This document shows, piece after piece, positions 35,422 through 46,547 of a stretch of 64,000 nucleotides of DNA. The notes under the pieces are model-generated. The model did no database searches. It was not told where the DNA came from and saw only the letters and a list, made by a program, of their open reading frames with translations. This DNA comes from Lumbricus terrestris (taxonomy: Eukaryota; Annelida; Clitellata; Crassiclitellata; Lumbricidae). The position numbers and the translations under genes are program-made. Numbering within the stretch: the first letter of the stretch is position 1; the number at the start of each line of letters is the position of its first letter. The stretch lies in the NCBI GenBank assembly GCA_949752735.1, contig OX457036.1, positions 17,384,933-17,448,932 of the forward strand. Direction: 5' to 3'.

Positions 35422-36192
35422 CAAATGCCTAGGACCCGAGCTAGGGAGTTTTATATACAAAGTCTATGATGTAATCCGTTTTAACTATAATTATTGCTGA
35501 GAATTAACTATTAATAATTTTGAACTCCAGCTTTACAGCTAAATAAGATTGTAATTTATGACATAAATATAAAATCGTAGGTCGTACCTGCCTTTTTAAA
35601 ATTTTCATTTGTTTCTTTAAAAAATATTCTCCAAAGATGTTGATTACAATACATACGTACATATACAATATACTTAAGCTTCACTAACAGTACAGAACCT
35701 TATTTAGTTGAAGTCATCCATGAGACTATGTTTTATTATATTTTTTTCCCGCTTACCATATTTGCTAGCTCAGATTTAATAGCCGTTATGACGAAATAAA
35801 ATTCTAATGTAAGAGAGGCAGGGGTTTGTAGGAGGCAAGTGCCCCCACTCCCAATTTCGGGCGTTTCAGCTTTTCGAGCAAGTAGACCCTGGGAAAATAT
35901 TTAACTAGTCGTGCTTCAATGCTGATTTGCACACATGTCACAGAGCTCAAATTTGCCCGTATCGAGTTAGTTGCTATACTAGCTCACAACTGCAAAGGAT
36001 AATTATAGTATGAATTAGGGGACAAAAAGTTCTAAATTCGCGCTACCATAACTAACATTGTGTAAAAATCTAGGGAAAACGGCCAATTCACGAGCCGAAA
36101 TTTGCCCGAATATCGCGGCAATTCGTAGAGAACTCGCACGCATTCAAGACAAGTGCATAAAGGCCGTGCAGTTAAGCGTGGAGTTCTGCAAC
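35422..36192. other. Non-coding stretch
   Basis: AT-rich sequence with no gene or repeat that I recognise. Confidence 0.45.
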
Positions 36193-37622
36193 TGAAAAAT
36201 AAGGCGCTTCGTATGCCGAGGCCGAGAAAAATTAGGCGCGATATATGCCGAGGTCGAGAAAAATAAGGCGCGATATATGCCGAAACCGAGAAAAATAAGG
36301 TGCGATATATGCCGAAACCGAGAAAAATAAGGTGCGATATATGCCGAGGCCGAGAAAAATAAGGCGCTTCGTATGCCGAGGCCGAGAAAAATTAGGCGCG
36401 ATATATGCCGAGGTCGAGAAAAATAAGGCGCGATATATGCCGAAACCGAGAAAAATAAGGTGCGATATATACCGAGGCCGAGAAAAATAAGGCGCTTCGT
36501 ATGCCGAGGCCGAGAAAAATTAGGCGCGATAAATGCCGAGGTCGAGAAAAATAAGGCGCGATATATGCCGAAACCGAGAAAAATAAGGTGCGATATATGC
36601 CGAGGCCGAGAAAAATAAGGCGCGTCGTATGCCGAGGCCGAGAAAAATAAGGTGCGATATATGCCGAGGCCGAGAAAAATAAGGTGCGATATATGCCGAG
36701 GCCGAGAAAAATAAGGCGTGTCGTATGCCGAGGCCGAGGAAAATAAGGCGCGATATATGCCGAGGCCGAGAAAAATAAGGCGCGATATATGCCGAGGCCG
36801 AGAAAAATAAGGCGCGATATATGCCGAGGTCGAGAAAAATAAGGCGCGATATATGCCGAAACCGAGAAAAATAAGGCGCGATATATGCCGAGGCCGAGAA
36901 AAATAAGGCGCGATATATATATGCCGAGGCCGAGAAAAATAAGGCGCGATATTTGCCGAGGCCGAGAAAAATAAGGCGCGATATATGCCGAGGCCGAGAA
37001 AAATAAGGCGCGATATATGCCGAGGCCGAGAAAAATAAGGCGCGATATATGCCGAGGCCGAGAAAAATAAGGCGCGATATATGCCGAGGCCGAGAAAAAT
37101 AAGGCGCGGTATATGCCGAGGCCGAGAAAAATAAGGCGCGATATATGCCGAGGCCGAGAAAAATAAGGCGCGATATATGCCGAGGCCGAGAAAAATAAGG
37201 CGCGTCGTATGCCGAGGCCGAGAAAAATAAGGCGCGTCGTATGCCGAGGCCGAGAAAAATAAGGCGCGTCGTATGCCGAAACCGAGAAAAATAAGGCGCG
37301 ATATATGCCGAGGCCGAGAAAAATAAGGCGCGATATATGCCGAGGCCGAGAAAAATAAGGCGCGATATATGCCGAGGCCGAGAAAAATAAGGCGCGATAT
37401 ATGCCGAGGCCGAGAAAAATAAGGCGCGATATATATATGCCGAGGCCGAGAAAAATAAGGCGCGATATTTGCCGAGGCCGAGAAAAATAAGGCGCGATAT
37501 ATGCCGAGGCCGAGAAAAATAAGGCGCGATATATGCCGAGGCCGAGAAAAATAAGGCGCGATATATGCCGAGGCCGAGAAAAATAAGGCGCGATATATGC
37601 CGAGGCCGAGAAAAATAAGGAG
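36193..37622. repeat. 32-bp satellite array, about 45 units
   Basis: The unit on the plus strand is GGCGCGATATATGCCGAGGC + CGAGAAAAATAA. Main variants are CGCTTCGTATGCC, CGCGTCGTATGCC and GAAACCGAG. A distinctive pair (an ATATATATAT unit followed by an ATATTT unit) recurs at 36911 and 37427, a 516-bp spacing that fits a 16-unit higher-order repeat. All three minus-strand frames are open for hundreds of codons because the unit lacks stops on that strand and 32 is not a multiple of 3; these are not genes. Confidence 0.95.
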
Positions 37623-38983
37623 CACTCCGCTTGGCCATGACGTTCGCCCCAGAGTTTCGTTAACAAGCCGAGGAGATGAACTCGTTTGACGGAAACGTCG
37701 AGGGTTTTCGGAGCGCACACTGCCCCATTCGTGTCTTCAACAGCCCCGGTTGCAACCATTGAATGCCAGTGTCACTTCTAATGGTTCCTCACTTACCTAT
37801 AGGAGGTAAAAGCGAGTCCATCCTTGCCTTTTGGCTCAAGTTGAAGATCAAGACTTCAAACTTCAAGACCAAGACTCTAACAAACCAGTACCGTAATACC
37901 CAGAGACTTACTAAAAAATTTCTATAGTTGGAAAAAACATACTGATGAAAACGTTATTTTGTTTTATTAAAGTGAATAAACTCTTAAGTCTAAATAGACC
38001 ACTTCACGTAGCAATAATAATAGGCCTACAAAAGACACCCTGAGAATGGAATGGTCAGAACTGAAAACTAGTAGGCTTAGGCCTAAAATTATCTGATTAA
38101 TCCTGACATTGTTCCTCGTGTTTCTAATATGTTTGCTATGCAAGATGAAACCAAACGTTTGCCATTTTGCTTTGCTTTTCTAGCATCGCGAAAGAGTTGT
38201 TGTGCTCCCGTCTCCAACCAACCAGGTCGTCAATCCTTGCACTCTGCGACCTGTGGGGACTTGAATTTTAGTGACATAAGGTAAAGAAATAACAGTAAAT
38301 TGCTACTTTTGTATATAGCAAAGGTTTCTAGTCTGTTTAAGTAAACATTAATTAATCCAAGCCTTAAAAGATTGGTTACTCAACAATTGAATTTCAACAA
38401 TTATTTAAAGTAAATGTCTTATAAATTTCCACTCTCAGACATTAAAGCTCTTGAAACCTCATTTGCAGCAAGTTACCACCGACTGGCTGTTATTACATGG
38501 ATTCATTTAGCACTTTACAACAAGCACGTACTAAAAGTGATTGGGAAGCCAATGCTGACCATGTTTAATCTAGTCCCCCTGCTTTGGGGGCAGGGGAATT
38601 CAGATTTCTGGGGGAGGGCCGGAAAAAAGGTCGTTTTGGGCGGACAGCAACGACTGAGCCAGGCAATGACGACCTCCTTTGACCGGAAATTTCTTCTGTT
38701 GACCTTTTTTAGTCTTTCTGCAAGGTTTCTGCAGTAAATTCTATAATTTTAAATCCGAGGAGTCTTTTAGTACAACAATGCTGCACTATCAGAATATTTT
38801 AACACAGAAATGTCATCAATATACATGTAAACAAAAGAAAGCTGTCAAATTTCTCAGGTACGGGGTAAAAAATGTTACATGTATCGTTTTTCTGGGGAGG
38901 GGGGGAATGGTACATATAATATTATACATGTGAACAACACCTCTTGAATTTTTCTGGGGATGGAGAACTTCCCCCTCAGAGAT
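37623..38983. other. Non-coding stretch
   Basis: No gene is recognised. G-run sequence at 38575-38640 and 38895-38960 (TCTGGGGGAGGGCC, TTTCTGGGGATGG) hints at degraded inverted-repeat elements, without definable ends. Confidence 0.4.
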
Positions 38984-38991
38984 GTCTAGAT

Positions 38992-40012
38992 CAGTGGTTC
39001 TCAAACTTCCGCAGGTCACGGACCGGCAATAATTTTGTTGGAAACTCGCGGACCACCAACTTTAATGGCATGCGCAAACAAAAACGAATTAGGCCTATAG
39101 GCCTATTATAAAAAAGACTATTGCAGAATTATTAGGGATTTGCTTCGTTAATCAGAACATATTTCTAATAGCATTTCAGTTATTTCTAAATTTAATTGTC
39201 ATTTAGGCCTAATTGCATTTTTAAATTTTGAACTCAAAGTTTTAAACAAGATTAGAAGTTTGTTAATAAGAGGATCTGCAAAAATAGATAATGACACATT
39301 ACTAAGATTTTGCGCTAATGATGGAAACACCTGCTCGAAATAAAACATAGAAATCAGAATATCACCACATTTAAAAACATTAAAATATAGTGGATCATAA
39401 TATTTTCGCGTGAATGGTCGATTCATTTTTAGTTTGGATGTTCGCATATAGGAAACCAATTCAGAGTTATTTTTTGCCCTCAGAGTCAGTCTGAGCGGCC
39501 ATGCTCTAGCAATGTTCTTTCATTTTAGAAAAATTAAAAAATGCCCAGACAGGCTTGTTTACATTTTGCAATTTTTTTTAAATCACACAAACACATTTGT
39601 TTATATTTATAATTTTATATCATATTATAAAATTAAAAGACCTGCATCCAGTAAGAAAAAACTTAATGATTGATCAGCGTTTACTTAATTGGCTATCGCA
39701 CACCAAAGAATCAACAGAAATAAAATAAAACGAAACTGACTGCAGTAATAGACGTAGAAAATTAATTTTAAAAATACAAATTGTTTAAAAAGCCAGTTGG
39801 CAGGTTAAAATAAGGCACTGGTAATGTATATTTTCAAATTTGAGGAAGAAGTTTGAATAAATTTTGAATGACAGTTCAAATAATTTCACAATTTGAAACA
39901 GATATAAATTAATATTTATAATTTATTTTCGCTTTCAGACTTCTTCACGGACCAGTGATCAGGTCTCCGCGGACCGGCGCCGGTCCGCGGACCACCACTT
40001 TGAGAACCACTG
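38992..40012. mobile_element. 1.02-kb hAT-type non-autonomous element (CAGTGGTTCTCAAA ends)
   Basis: Terminal inverted repeats CAGTGGTTCTCAAA...TTTGAGAACCACTG with perfect 8-bp duplications GTCTAGAT (38984-38991, 40013-40020). The subterminal region holds a perfect 24-bp palindrome (39967-39990, centre GGCGCC). The interior is AT-rich; ORF 39199-39459 (minus) is not a recognisable transposase. Confidence 0.92.
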
Positions 40013-40020
40013 GTCTAGAT

Positions 40021-40462
40021 TAAACACTGATCAATGCAGCTTGTTGCTAAATCGTTAATACAATGAAAACAATTTTGTGATGACTGTAGAACAAGTATGT
40101 ATTTATAGTACAATTTCTAATGATGCATCAACACACTCTGATTATTGTCTCTGCATTCATTTAATTTATTCATTAATTATTCATGGTACATAAACAGTTC
40201 TTCTATAAAATATATCAACACAAAAGAGCAACCAGCCAAGCTGAGGCAGTAGATTTTCTCTGAAAACGACCACCAACTAAGCCCTGCACGTTACTATCAC
40301 AGTATTGATAAAGAAGCCTTAAGATATGCTATGCAAATGAAAGGACTTTAAAAATTAAGATCAGATCGGAATGATGAATTAAGGGAACAGATGAAAAGGA
40401 TCTGTTGACAACAGGATGTTGCAGTGATCTATCTGCTTTAGGTTTTAGACCAGTGTTCTGTG
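40021..40462. other. Non-coding stretch
   Basis: Nothing recognised. Confidence 0.45.
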
Positions 40463-40668
40463 GGGCACAGTGGTGTAGTGGGTATGTTCGTCACCTTGCA
40501 GCCGGAGGGTTGCAGGTTCGAATCCACCTCGTAGGAACCTTGGTCAAGTCCTTCACTCGTAATTGCTCAGCGCTTTGACGTGAAACTCTGATTCAGGGTC
40601 CGTGCTGTAGTCGGGAGCGTTTCCGAGTAGAAATTTCTTGAAGGGGCACTGTAACAAGTGCACAAACA
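40463..40668 (+). mobile_element. tRNA-derived SINE, copy 1
   Basis: The head resembles a tRNA with polymerase III boxes: box A-like TGGTGTAGTGG (40471-40481) and box B GGTTCGAATCC (40515-40525). It is followed by a tRNA-unrelated body (TCAGGGTCCGTGCTGTAGTC) and a tail TTGAAGGGGCACTGTAACAA. Truncated relatives occur at 30030 and 49671. It is not called a functional tRNA because the cloverleaf is incomplete. Confidence 0.85.
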
Positions 40669-43438
40669 CACACTGTTCCCTGAAGTTGGGAAGTCAGCTC
40701 ATGGGTTTCTGAAATTGTTGTATGAAACAGTATTCGATGAAATTATATTGTCTGACTAATCTTGCCGCAGTGCGTGTGCATATCGACACAACTGTTCATT
40801 CATTCATTCATTCAACCTTTGCACAACAGTTCAGTTTATGGACGTTTCTGAAACCCACTGCCGCTGAACACTGAAGATTGATTGTTCTAATGGCACGTAC
40901 AAACAAGTTTCCCTAACCTCCCATTTCACAAAAGTTAATTAGCTCTAAAACATTTATTTTACCATATTAATAATAAATGATAATAATAATGACAATTTAT
41001 ATGGCGCCGTAACACGGCCATGCCGTTACAAGAGCGCCTCACAAACAGCTAACTGCGGTATAAGCCTTAGCAAACAAATAAGCTTAGGCTACTATTTATC
41101 TTTTTAAACATATTTCTTAAATTTCGTTGTTAACTGCTATGGCTTACCATTTAGAACTGAAATAAAAGAATTCATTGATGATGTAGGATAAAACAGAGTT
41201 ACAAATAGACTAATGTGTATGATGTCATAATGAGAAATTTATTTTGCGTATGCACATTTTGTCGAGACCCCGCCGTACGCAAATCGCGTAAATATGGTGA
41301 CACCCTCCCATCCACGTGTACGTAAATGTATAGACATCTCCATACATGGTGAAATATGAACAGCTAAAAATATTAACAATGATTGATTAAGTTAACTGAA
41401 CCGTAATCGAAAGCCAAACGACTCAAGATAAAAATGACTGATGAAAAATATAACACTGCTGAGTACAAATAACTGATGATTACGATGACAAATGTAACGT
41501 GATGACCATAATGACCATGATCATATGAGAGAATCAACATCATCATCATTATAATATACCCTACAAGTAGGCTACAATAAACTCCCTTCACATATAACAA
41601 TATATAAAATAATAATAATATAATATACATAATAATGAATGATAAATGAAAGCAATCAGTAATAATTAAATGCAATACAATACAAGCAATTTATCATCAG
41701 AACATGCCAATTCGGTTAATTGTGATGGACATCAGTATTTAACAAGAAAAAAACAGTACAAGATAAACAGAATATCTTCTGATAAAATATCTTTAAAAAA
41801 GTGTAAGTTGTGCTTTAATTAAAAACAAAATATCCTATGCCACTTGAATAGTTTTGTTTGACTTCCAAATGTATTTTCAGAGAAGTTATCAAACAGGGCA
41901 CACATGCAAATCTAACAAGATCTGCACAAGAAACCTCAAAGAATCCAGAAAGAAATGTGACGATTACACCACCTATTAGCTGATCTTTAAAACTAAATAA
42001 AATCGGATGGAACATGCCAAGTGGCAGCAAGCCTCCTTACAATTGTAAAATTTTTATAAAGTGCCTCTTGCAGCGTAAGCCTTTCAGTGGTGCTCCCAGT
42101 GCAGCAGCCACAAGAGATTTTGACTGGAGCTGATATCCTGCACGTTTTCAAATGAAACTAGACATTTTTCTCTTGAGCCACATAACTTGTGAAGAGGCAT
42201 AAAATTGATATCAACAGCTGTTGATACATCCCATCTCCATATTTAAACACCTAACAAACAGCTTCTCTAAAGTGGAATCCCTTATACATGTAATGCTGCA
42301 TTTGCAGCACACCTGTTGTCAACAGCATCATATAAGAAAATCACTAAACTGATGCAAATTATGAAATGTATAAAAGCACAAAGTTCAGGTATATTACAGC
42401 TGATTATTACAGCTCTATGTGCATGGCCCATCACGTTGTCCTGCATATGATGGTAAGAAAGTACTGCATAATGGCAGCCACATCATTCACACACAAAAAT
42501 ATCAGGAGATAAAAGTCTGACATTCCAAAAATATTACTTAGCAAGTTTTGTTGACTGTTCAACTTGCATAGTATACATTTCATCCCGAAAAAATTTCATC
42601 AGCTGCAGGTAAAAATAGAAATCAACATATCCAGACGTTGGTTCAACAATTGGTGTCGCTACTGCAATGCCAAAATTGTCTTCGGTTAGCCATAAACAGC
42701 GTGATAAATATAATTTTTTGGTTAACCATGAATAGATAAATATTATTTCAACAGCAAAAGTCTATGTACAAAATGGATGGATTGAGACAATTAATAAGTT
42801 GGAACACATATCTTAAGCAGTTCAAGGCAATACGAACAAACAGACACTGGAAATTTCTCCAACAACACCCAAAATTCTACAGCGTATAGTCTCACATCAA
42901 GGTTGAGTAGACATATCGGAAATTAATCCAAAATCCTACAGAAGTCATACCGACCAAGTAGCACCATACAGTGAGGTCACCGCAAGGTCACTTTCTAAAC
43001 CTCAAGAAATTTGAGATCTACACTGTGCAATATCAGGCATTCTCCGCCAATGGAGGTTCAGGTTCAGTGTATTCTTAAAACTGGAGTATCATCACAAAAT
43101 TGATGGAATTGACTGAAAATAAAGGCACTAAATATGATATCTTTTCAATTACATTCTTCAAACAGTAAAAATTGTGGTCAAAATAGTGGCTAGAATAAGC
43201 GAAAAGTCGGTAAATATAACAGTCACAAACAACTCATCATCTAATACCTGTAAATTTTACCACATAATAAAATCTTTAAAATTCCAGCTCTGCTGTAGAA
43301 CGTAATTCTCTCAATCACACACAAATATGCAAAAGGAAAGGCACCAAAAACCTTATATTTAAAACTATAATAACCAATATGCTTATAGTATTATTAACAT
43401 TGATTATATTAATAATAAAATAGTACAATACAATCATC
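40669..43438. other. Non-coding AT-rich stretch
   Basis: No gene is recognised. (ATTC)n lies at 40796-40813 and a SINE-tail-like ATATGGCGCCGTAACACGG at 40999. Minus ORFs at 41373-41675 and 41815-42030 are hydrophobic, low-complexity frames in AT-rich DNA. Confidence 0.45.
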
Positions 43439-43665
43439 TTGCTGCAACCTATCTCTTTGTTCCGCTGGCTCTCAAGACCATGGGGCGCAATCAACATTGA
43501 CGGACTGAAGCTTCTTAAAGATTTGAGGTGTCTCCTGTCACAAATCACTGGAGACCCTAAAGACAAGTTACCTGTTTCAACGGTTTTCAGTCTGCATCCA
43601 GCGATTCAACGCTGTTGCCTGCAGAGGCACATTCAAAAAGCAGCCACATTGCTATCTGATTGACT
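43439..43665 (+). pseudogene. Retroelement-type C-terminal tail fragment (QRFSVCIQRFNAVA), frameshifted
   Basis: WGAINIDGLKLLKDLRCLLS and QITGDPK in one frame continue in another frame as LFQRFSVCIQRFNAVACRGT. The same modular tail occurs at 61140-61370 (GPHGQHAFVPLAIETLGHVN ... FLYQRLSV). I know this pattern as a C-terminal module of reverse-transcriptase-encoding repeats; exact family not assigned. Confidence 0.5.
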
Positions 43666-43679
43666 GTTCATTCCTGATT

Positions 43680-44750
43680 ACATAGTCTTTATATATATAC
43701 GTTGTCTCAATTGCCTATGTGAATTGATCTACTTTGGAAATTTATAATAATAATAACACTAATAATAATATAAATACCATTTTCACCACATCAAGATTTC
43801 ATAACATTTTGCACTTTGGGTTAAAAACAAATCTATATTCAGTTGCATAACAACAATTGCACCAGCATCACGAGACTTCAAAGACGCAGTTTATTTACAC
43901 ATTTAATTATAAGAGAGGAAGTCAAGGCTATACAGCGTTAATGATTTAATTTACTATGCCTCAGCATTATTAAGGTGGTGACCAGTCCTCTCCCTCACCG
44001 TCTCATCTACCCACCAACAGTGTACAGTACTCATTACAGCTGAGTTGGCTTGGGGTATAGGGGGCACAAGTGGAGTAGAAATCTTAAAACAGAGATTTTA
44101 AACCCTGACCACACGCAAACTATCTCTCTGAAGCATCACTCGAAAGTCGAAAGCACTCCAAACAAAGCGGTACAATCCATTGCTCAACTCGTAATTTTAA
44201 TCCTTAGCCAACACCCTACCAACCCCAAAAATAAATGGGATTATTTTAAACAAAAGGCAATCCAATACAATCAGGCCAAGAATGTGCAATAATACTAATT
44301 TCAACAATAAGCCTTTGTTAAAATATGCAATATCACACAATTCCACTCAAGTCCACACTAGAATTTCCCCAGAAGTAAACTCGAACCATCAGCTACAAGC
44401 CTAGACACTTGCAAAGCTTTCAAGGCAGACGAAAAGGCCGCAAAACATCAATTAGTTCCTACCACTACCAAACAAATACTAATATGACAATTTTCAATAA
44501 TAACACCACACGATTTGGTTGCCAATTAAAAACACAATTCAACTATACAAATATATGAGACTGTTAAAGCAAATATCTGCACCAGTTATAACAGATACCG
44601 GTCGATTAAAATATCCAATTGGTCGTTATCTCACGCATGATTGGTCCACTTAAAGCATGGTCAGATCTTAATACTTAATGAACCCCGAGTCGGTTAGACC
44701 GGAACTATAACCAAGAAATCCATTCGTATGTGAGTATATATAAATATATA
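43680..44750. other. Non-coding stretch
   Basis: No gene is recognised. CACCAACAGTGTACAGTACT (44010) and AGCTGAGTTGGC...GGGCACAAGTGGAGTAGAAATC (44038-44085) also occur, diverged, near 60908-61015, so this is an interspersed repeat fragment. Confidence 0.45.
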
Positions 44751-44753
44751 TAT

Positions 44754-45085
44754 GGCCATTTATATAGCACTATTCACATCATCCATTTGTACATATGTAT
44801 GTGGCCATTTATATAGCACTATTCACTCATCCTCATCTGCATGTATGTGGCCATTTAAATAGCACTATTCACATAATCCATTTGTGTGCATGTATGTATA
44901 TATGGTCATTTGTATAGCACTATTCACATAATCCATTTGTACATATGTATGTGTGTGGCCATTTATATAGCACTATTCACATCATCCATTTGTACCTATG
45001 TATGTGTGTGGCCATTTATTATAATGCTATACACATCATCCATCTGCATGTATGTATATATGGCCATTTATATAGCACTTCTCAC
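44754..45085 (+). repeat. Minisatellite, ~46-55-bp unit x7
   Basis: GGCCATTTATATAGCACTAT TCACATCATCC-type units start at 44754, 44803, 44849, 44904, 44957, 45010 and 45062, with (TATG)n of variable length between them. The MYVCGHLYSTIH-type ORFs are the array read as protein. Confidence 0.88.
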
Positions 45086-45690
45086 ATCCTCCGGGCACTG
45101 GGTCCAACCACCAAGTATCACGGAATAGCAATTACTAGAGAACATTCATTTTAGTTAAGTCGAACGACGGGACTCTGCGACGTCTGACGTCGACGTGTCT
45201 CATACGGCCGACTCCGTTCCGTCATTGAACAACGACTGAACGACTGCTGGAGACGCGAGTCGAGGTTTATTGTCAGCGGCGCCATCTGCTGAATGCTGGC
45301 TCTTTGTGACGCTGAAAACGATCGCAGCATCCGGACGTTTGTCTGAAATAGAAATGCACAGCTGCTTTCACATTGTTTGCGTCTTTATCCGGTTGTAACT
45401 AACTGCTTTGTTGTAAGGCGCCCTTGTAACGGAACTCTGCCACTGGTTGCACGCTGCCAGTGCCAGTCCCAAGCCTGGATAAAGGAGGGCGTCGTTAATG
45501 GTCTTTGTTACCACACAGTGACATTAAACTGCAAATACCACTTTGTAACGGCATGGCTGTGTTAAGGTGCCATGTAAATTGTCGTGATTAGTCTCTTCTG
45601 ACCAAATACATCGCTTCATTCTATGTTTAAACTCAACAAGAATCCTGAGATAAAGCAGCATGGGCCACACACATATTTATTCTGCTATAG
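45086..45690. other. Non-coding stretch
   Basis: Nothing recognised; relatively GC-rich at 45170-45330. Confidence 0.4.
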
Positions 45691-45715
45691 AACTGGATTA
45701 GACATTTATTCAGCT

Positions 45716-45963
45716 CAAGTATGCATGGATCAAACATTTATTCAGTTAGAACTAGAATAGTATCAGACATCTATACCACCTTAGAACAGGATCACACATT
45801 TGCACCACCTTTGAAGTGGACCACACATTTGCACCACCTTAGAACAGGACCACACATTTGTACCACCTTTGAATTGGATCACACATTTGAACCACCTTTG
45901 AAGTGGATCACACATTTGTACCACCTTAGAACTGGATCACACATTTATTCAGCTCTAGAACTG
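45716..45963 (+). repeat. 29-bp minisatellite
   Basis: Units such as GGATCACACATTTGCACCAC + CTTTGAAGT repeat about eight times with alternating TTAGAAC/TTTGAAG endings; degenerate copies extend left to about 45670. Confidence 0.85.
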
Positions 45964-46078
45964 GCGTTCATTACAAGACAACTTTTTCGGAGCATGCTAC
46001 TTATTGTAGGGCTAAACAGCATCGCAGTGATGCTCCAGTGTTTGGACAAAACTAGAAACAAAACTACGTGGAACTTAC

Positions 46079-46190
46079 GAGCATTCTGGAAAGCAACGCT
46101 GGTGTCGACGTTACCATAAACACTGGTTGAGAGACTTTCAGGTTGTGGAGATTCTTCAGGCACCGCCGCTGCCGGTCTCTCAACAGCTTC
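46079..46190 (-). CDS. Candidate C-terminal exon of the FCHSD-like gene
   Basis: The minus strand has the acceptor GATCTTGTAG and the strong donor CTC|GTAAGT around a 112-bp open segment: EAVERPAAAVPEESPQPESL then STSVYGNVDTSVAFQNA. FCHSD proteins have a Pro/Ser-rich tail after the second SH3, and phase 0 at its start fits an upstream donor TCG|GTGTGT at 49129. Sequence similarity is weak, so membership is inferred from position, phase and composition. Further downstream exons and the stop were not found. Confidence 0.45.
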
Positions 46191-46547
46191 CTACAAGATC
46201 AACAGTTTCACAATGACTACAAACAAAGTACTGTTCTTAGTGTTCTATCTGGTTTACTATGCTTTGAATGATCTGTGTTTAGTGGACACACTTTCATAAC
46301 ACTCAGAAGGAAGTACATAAACAATGCTTCACTTTGTTGCTTATGCAAAAATACTTCAACACAATACAACTCAAATTGCCTTAAGAAAACAGTCCTACTC
46401 AAAGAACGTGCTACACGGTAGTCACAACGTAGTGACTACAGTCAAGTTATTTAGAGAAAGGTGGGTGTTAACATGCTACGTATGTGCAGGCTACCACCAA
46501 AAATAAACGTTTTAACATGATCCTTTTATGCAAAGCATTGTTTACAC

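Noticed and set aside
36193..37622. CRISPR-like regular array
   Set aside because: Units are directly contiguous with no unique spacers, in a eukaryotic context with no cas genes.
36144..37759. Three overlapping long minus-strand ORFs (524, 455 and 372 codons)
   Set aside because: They are the same 32-bp satellite read in three frames, with no non-repeat domain; stop-free by unit composition.
40463..40535. tRNA gene
   Set aside because: It has A and B boxes but no full cloverleaf and runs into a SINE body shared with other copies.
44886..45154. ORFs MHVCIYGHLYST...
   Set aside because: Reading of the ~50-bp minisatellite; frame changes with unit length.
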